Assembly (NCBI GenBank): GCA_040217575.1
Contig: JAVJPW010000008.1
Location: 1-64,000, forward strand
DNA from: Pacificispira sp040217575
Lineage (GTDB): Bacteria > Pseudomonadota > Alphaproteobacteria > UBA8366 > Aestuariispiraceae
Reading direction: 5' to 3'
Length of the DNA stretch: 64,000 bases
The number at the start of each line of letters is the position of its first letter. The stretch's first letter is position 1. Positions 61,146-64,000 of this stretch are shown here, in pieces. Made by a program: the position numbers and the translations under genes. The notes under the pieces were generated by a model, which saw nothing but the letters and a program-made list of their open reading frames with translations, was not told where the DNA came from and ran no database searches.

Positions 61146-62228
61146 ATGATCCGAAGCCTGCGCGCGCTTGCGCCCATCTTCACATGGCAAAATACCCTGC
61201 GCGTGGCGGGCGCGAGCACGGCCCTGGCCGCCGCCTTCTATCCCCGCGCGGCATGGGACACCGCGGTCTTCGTCTTTGACGCGCTGGTGTCGGTCGCGCC
61301 GCTGGTCATCCCCGGCATCCTGATTGCCGCCTGGGTCATGGCCAGCGGGGCCGGCGGGCGCATTTCCGCCGCGTTCGGCGGCCATGCGGTAAAGGCGGTG
61401 TTGATCGCGTCGGCGGTCGGCGCGGTGACCCCGGTCTGCGGCGTTACCGTCCTGCCGCTGATGGTGGGACTGCTGGCGGCGGGTGTGCCGTTGGCCCCGG
61501 TCATGGCCTTCTGGCTGTCGTCGCCCGTCACCGACCCGGCCATGCTGGCGACGACGGCAGCGACGCTTGGCTGGTCCTTTGCCGTCGGAAAGACGGCGGC
61601 CGCGTTCGGCATCGGCCTTCTGGGCGGGGTCGCAACCGGCCTGTTCACCGGACGGCCCTGGATCGCAAGCCCCCTGCGGGACAACGGAATCGTGCGCGGG
61701 CTGGACGGCAGCAGCGGACCAGGCGGCAACGGACCAGGGGGCAACGGACCAGGCGGCGAATGCGACCGGAACGGTGCGTGCGGTCCGGCGGCGTTTGTCG
61801 CCGCGCCCTGGCGGGACGCCGAACGCCGGCGCCTGTTTGCCGGCCAGACTTGGGCGACGACGCGCCTGATCCTGATCTGTCTGATCCCGGCCTTCGCGGC
61901 GGAACATCTGCTGCATGCGGTCCTGGACCCCGGCGCGCTTGCGGGTCTGGTGGGCGAAGATGTCTGGTGGGCGGTCCCGCTGACGGTGCTGGTCGGCGCA
62001 CCCGCCTATCTGGACGGCTATGCGGCCCTGCCGCTGACCCGCGGGTTGATGGACCACGGCATGTCCCCCGGCGCGGCGATGGCCTTCCTTGTCTCAGGCG
62101 GGGTCGTCAGTATCTGGGGCGCAATGGCGATCCTGCCGGTTCTGCGACTGAAACCGTTCACGCTCTATTTACTGCTGGCGGTCGCCGGATCCATGGCCGC
62201 GGGCTGGGTCTATGGCGCGATGGTGTGA
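61146..62228 (+). CDS. DUF318-type permease (ArsP/YraQ-like)
   Basis: 360 residues with about eight membrane helices in two inverted halves; AVTPVCGVTVLPLMVGLLAAGVPLAPVMAFWLSSPVTDPAM (in blocks) carries the TPxCG-like motif of the DUF318/ArsP group, with a mirror motif in VGAPAYLDGYAALPLTRGLMD. Members export methylarsenicals or unknown compounds. A glycine-rich loop of three GPGGN repeats followed by CDRNGAC lies in the cytosolic or periplasmic linker between the halves. Probably controlled by the divergent LysR. Confidence 0.85.
   Translation: MIRSLRALAPIFTWQNTLRVAGASTALAAAFYPRAAWDTAVFVFDALVSVAPLVIPGILIAAWVMASGAGGRISAAFGGHAVKAVLIASAVGAVTPVCGVTVLPLMVGLLAAGVPLAPVMAFWLSSPVTDPAMLATTAATLGWSFAVGKTAAAFGIGLLGGVATGLFTGRPWIASPLRDNGIVRGLDGSSGPGGNGPGGNGPGGECDRNGACGPAAFVAAPWRDAERRRLFAGQTWATTRLILICLIPAFAAEHLLHAVLDPGALAGLVGEDVWWAVPLTVLVGAPAYLDGYAALPLTRGLMDHGMSPGAAMAFLVSGGVVSIWGAMAILPVLRLKPFTLYLLLAVAGSMAAGWVYGAMV
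61716..61760 (+). repeat. Three 15-base tandem repeats coding GPGGN
   Basis: Units GGACCAGGCGGCAAC (61716-61730), GGACCAGGGGGCAAC (61731-61745) and GGACCAGGCGGCGAA (61746-61760), in frame, so the permease linker has GPGGN-GPGGN-GPGGE. The near identity of the copies indicates recent slippage; copy number is likely to vary between strains. Confidence 0.85.
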
Positions 62229-62265
62229 TAGACTGGTTTGCGAACCGGACGGAAAGGCCAAGCCC

Positions 62266-62400
62266 ATGACCCGCAGAGACGCAATTCGATTTGCCGCGCT
62301 GATCCCGTTGGCCGCCCTGCTGGCCGCGTGCAAGAAGCGTGACGGGGACGAACCCCCGGCGGAGGAGGAAAATTCCATCCTGCGCACCGAAGGGTATTAG
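62266..62400 (+). CDS. Small lipoprotein-like peptide
   Basis: 44 residues. Basic start with twin arginines (MTRRDAIRFAALIPLAALLAACKK), a hydrophobic h-region and a lipobox LLAAC, then a short acidic, proline-rich mature part (RDGDEPPAEEENSILRTEGY). GGAAAGG precedes ATG 62266. Probably an anchored 20-residue lipopeptide-like protein; no known family. It follows the permease gene by 37 bases on the same strand. Followed by a 177-base gap without a gene. Confidence 0.65.
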   Translation: MTRRDAIRFAALIPLAALLAACKKRDGDEPPAEEENSILRTEGY

Positions 62401-62577
62401 GACACCCGCCCGGGACCGGTGCGCGCCGAGCCCCGGCATATTCCGCACAGCCAATCCGGGCAAATCCCACTTAACCAAATCTTAGGGGCCGGTGCCTATG
62501 ATGGATGGTACAGGGTGCGCCCTGTCGGCCGTGCATCGGAAGGGCGGCCGATCGCCTTTTCACGGGAACGGTGACGG

Positions 62578-63201
62578 ATGGAAGACTGGGTTGAACCGAC
62601 GAAAGATGAGATCGACCAGGTGGCCGGCCTTGTCCGGTCAAACCGTTGGCAGAACGCCTTCAGCCACGGCGTCGATGACATCAGTTTTCTGGATGACGGG
62701 TTCGTGTCGGAAATCCCGGCGCACCAGACGATACTGGATTACTGGACCGCACAGAAGGCGACCCGTCCGGACGGTCTTTTCACCGTGAAGATGGTGAACC
62801 CGACGGAGATTCCGTCGATCCTGTCGAATGTGATGCTTCTGGACATCGTCGATGACGGGTTCGACGCCAGGTACCGGGTCTACGGCACCGGCATCGTATC
62901 GAAGGTCGGCAAGGACTGGAGCGGCAAGCTCGTATCCGAGATGAACCGGTCGGTCCGGTCCAACCAGGCGCTTTTCTATCGCGGCTGCTATCGTGCGGTT
63001 TTCCTGGAAAACAGGGCGATGTTCACAAAGCATCAGGCGATCAGCTGGCTGGACGCGAACACCTGGCAGCGCCTGATCCTTCCGGTCTACACCGAATGCG
63101 GCGGCACGATGGCAAGGTTCCTTGTCTGCAACATCGCAGAGAAGGGCCGCGCGCTCAGCGCCCACGAATGGACGGTCATGAACCAGACCCGCTATGACTA
63201 G
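62578..63201 (+). CDS. PAS_5-type sensory domain protein
   Basis: 207 residues. HQTILDYWTAQKATRPDGLFTVKMVNPTEIPSILSNVMLLDIVDDGFDARYRVYGTGIVSKVGKDWSGK, seen over blocks, fits the PAS_5 (DUF1150-like) family common in Rhodospirillales, where the domain stands alone. No kinase or output domain. Probably a ligand-binding protein in the cytosol. The lower GC content begins directly after this gene. Confidence 0.8.
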   Translation: MEDWVEPTKDEIDQVAGLVRSNRWQNAFSHGVDDISFLDDGFVSEIPAHQTILDYWTAQKATRPDGLFTVKMVNPTEIPSILSNVMLLDIVDDGFDARYRVYGTGIVSKVGKDWSGKLVSEMNRSVRSNQALFYRGCYRAVFLENRAMFTKHQAISWLDANTWQRLILPVYTECGGTMARFLVCNIAEKGRALSAHEWTVMNQTRYD

Positions 63202-63258
63202 CTAGTTAATGCGGGCGAAATGGTAATTCTGTCCTTCAGGCAGTACAGATTTAGAGAC

Positions 63259-64000
63259 TCACATCCGGAATCGGTTTCGCAAAGTCAGGCCAAAAAGGAA
63301 AATTAGGACAACGCCAAGAAGACTCTCTAATACAGATAGCCAGTGGATAATCTCGGGATACTCCGAAGAAGAAAACATTTCATTTAGTGCAACTGAACGA
63401 ATTTCGCGGGTATAAGGAAGAAAGGTAAATATATTAGATAGCGAAAGCCGCATTGATCCCCAAACATCAGGCCTGTCAGCTATTCTATTGAAGACAAAGG
63501 CGAATAGAACAAAGAGGAATAGAAGCCAATAAAATGGCCTAGATGCGCAATAGCCATACCCGGACGAAACCTCGTAGAGGAAATTTGCCACGGCACCAAA
63601 CAAATCGGTTTCGTTACCTCGCTTAGCGCGAAGCTCCATGGCGAAAAAGTTTATCTCCTGTTCATGATCATTCGCGGATTTTGCGATCTCTTTCAGTTTC
63701 CGCACCCTTTCGATAGTGTCTCTCGGGTAGACGTAAAAAAGTGGAAACATCGCTCCAGTGTGAAATGGCCGGAGCGCAATATTTAGCCCTTCTACCGTGT
63801 AACTCGGATTAAAAGCCGCGCCTCGAAAATCTGGCGGACGGGAAAACTTTGAACCATAAAATTCTGCCCCTTCGCTAAACACGCAATGCCGAAAGGACAC
63901 ATCTATCGCATTTCCCGCCTCACCAAGAAAATTGCAATCCACAAATTTTGTGGTTCTCGCAAATTTCGTTCGAGAGAAGGCCACATCATCTTTGAATTTC
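63259..64000 (-). CDS. Pentapeptide-repeat protein with C-terminal membrane region (5' end outside window)
   Basis: Partial; the reading frame is open through the right edge, with a GTG at 63984 as only one of several possible starts. The N-terminal part shows the F-x4 rhythm of pentapeptide repeats (FSRTKFARTTKFVDCNF, VSFRHCVFSEGAEFYGSKF). A charged helical linker follows, then two hydrophobic segments (FYWLLFLFVLFAFVFNRIA and VLESLLGVVLIFLFGLTLRNRF) of the kind found in pentapeptide-ion-channel hybrids, but without a TVGYG filter. Codons are visibly AT-rich compared with all other genes here, suggesting horizontal acquisition. Confidence 0.75.
   Translation of the reverse strand, partial: KFKDDVAFSRTKFARTTKFVDCNFLGEAGNAIDVSFRHCVFSEGAEFYGSKFSRPPDFRGAAFNPSYTVEGLNIALRPFHTGAMFPLFYVYPRDTIERVRKLKEIAKSANDHEQEINFFAMELRAKRGNETDLFGAVANFLYEVSSGYGYCASRPFYWLLFLFVLFAFVFNRIADRPDVWGSMRLSLSNIFTFLPYTREIRSVALNEMFSSSEYPEIIHWLSVLESLLGVVLIFLFGLTLRNRFRM

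Overview
The window is GC-rich, densely coded chromosome from an alphaproteobacterium, probably of the Rhodospirillales or a related marine or soil lineage. The evidence is an RpoH carrying the QKxLFFNLR box, an fdxA-carD-rpoH neighbourhood, a LiuR-controlled leucine/isovalerate operon, a tsaE-amgK-murU cell-wall recycling operon, a two-domain malic enzyme, and DUF1489, DUF938 and PAS_5-type proteins. The genus cannot be fixed from the sequence alone. I found no tRNA gene, insertion sequence, prophage or CRISPR array. Two ends look different from the core. Positions 1-400 carry what looks like a ribosomal RNA leader pointing out of the window, and 63,200-64,000 is visibly AT-rich and holds a cut-off pentapeptide-repeat membrane protein.

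Layout. (1) 0.4-18.8 kb, minus strand: a DUF1489 gene, a stand-alone response regulator, then a very long tight gene string read from liuR (18,730) down to liuE (1,555). It encodes the whole leucine/isovalerate route: isovaleryl-CoA dehydrogenase, methylcrotonyl-CoA carboxylase beta and alpha, methylglutaconyl-CoA hydratase and HMG-CoA lyase. It also carries a thiolase, two hotdog thioesterases, a second acyl-CoA dehydrogenase, a beta carbonic anhydrase, a DsbA-fold isomerase and an SDR with halohydrin-dehalogenase catalytic residues. An asparagine synthetase-methyltransferase-glycosyltransferase trio of surface-polysaccharide type sits in the middle. (2) 19-23.7 kb: a DMT exporter, a split TPP-dependent decarboxylase, an unknown protein, a BenE-type transporter and DUF938. 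(3) 23.8-27.1 kb, plus strand: fdxA, carD, a metallophosphoesterase-fold protein that has lost most metal ligands, and rpoH. (4) 27-35 kb: housekeeping genes (prolyl aminopeptidase, YbjQ, MATE pump, RlmJ, 2-hydroxyacid dehydrogenase, SH3 protein, YkgJ-type cysteine-cluster protein, ferredoxin-NADP reductase). (5) 35-37.4 kb: tsaE-amgK-murU. (6) 37.4-39.9 kb: a two-gene cassette of unrecognised soluble proteins. (7) 40-51.6 kb: GNAT, meaB, mgtE, maeB, cytochrome c, cupin and VOC proteins, a CBS protein, methyltransferase/gloB, GST, a DUF985 cupin and a ferredoxin-like protein. (8) 51.6-55.9 kb: a polyamine-type ABC importer. (9) 56-63.2 kb: DUF3429, DMT transporter, acetoacetyl-CoA synthetase, LysR, permease, small lipoprotein, PAS_5 protein.

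How parts fit: HMG-CoA lyase releases acetoacetate and acetyl-CoA. The acetoacetyl-CoA synthetase at 57.7 kb and the thiolase in the liu operon would turn acetoacetate into two acetyl-CoA. The operon-encoded carbonic anhydrase could supply bicarbonate to the carboxylase. Most likely places for undescribed biology are the halohydrin-dehalogenase-like enzyme inside the liu operon, the two-gene cassette at 37.4-39.9 kb, and the degenerate phosphoesterase between carD and rpoH. Five convergent gene pairs interlock by exactly four bases at their stop codons, so intrinsic terminators are scarce.
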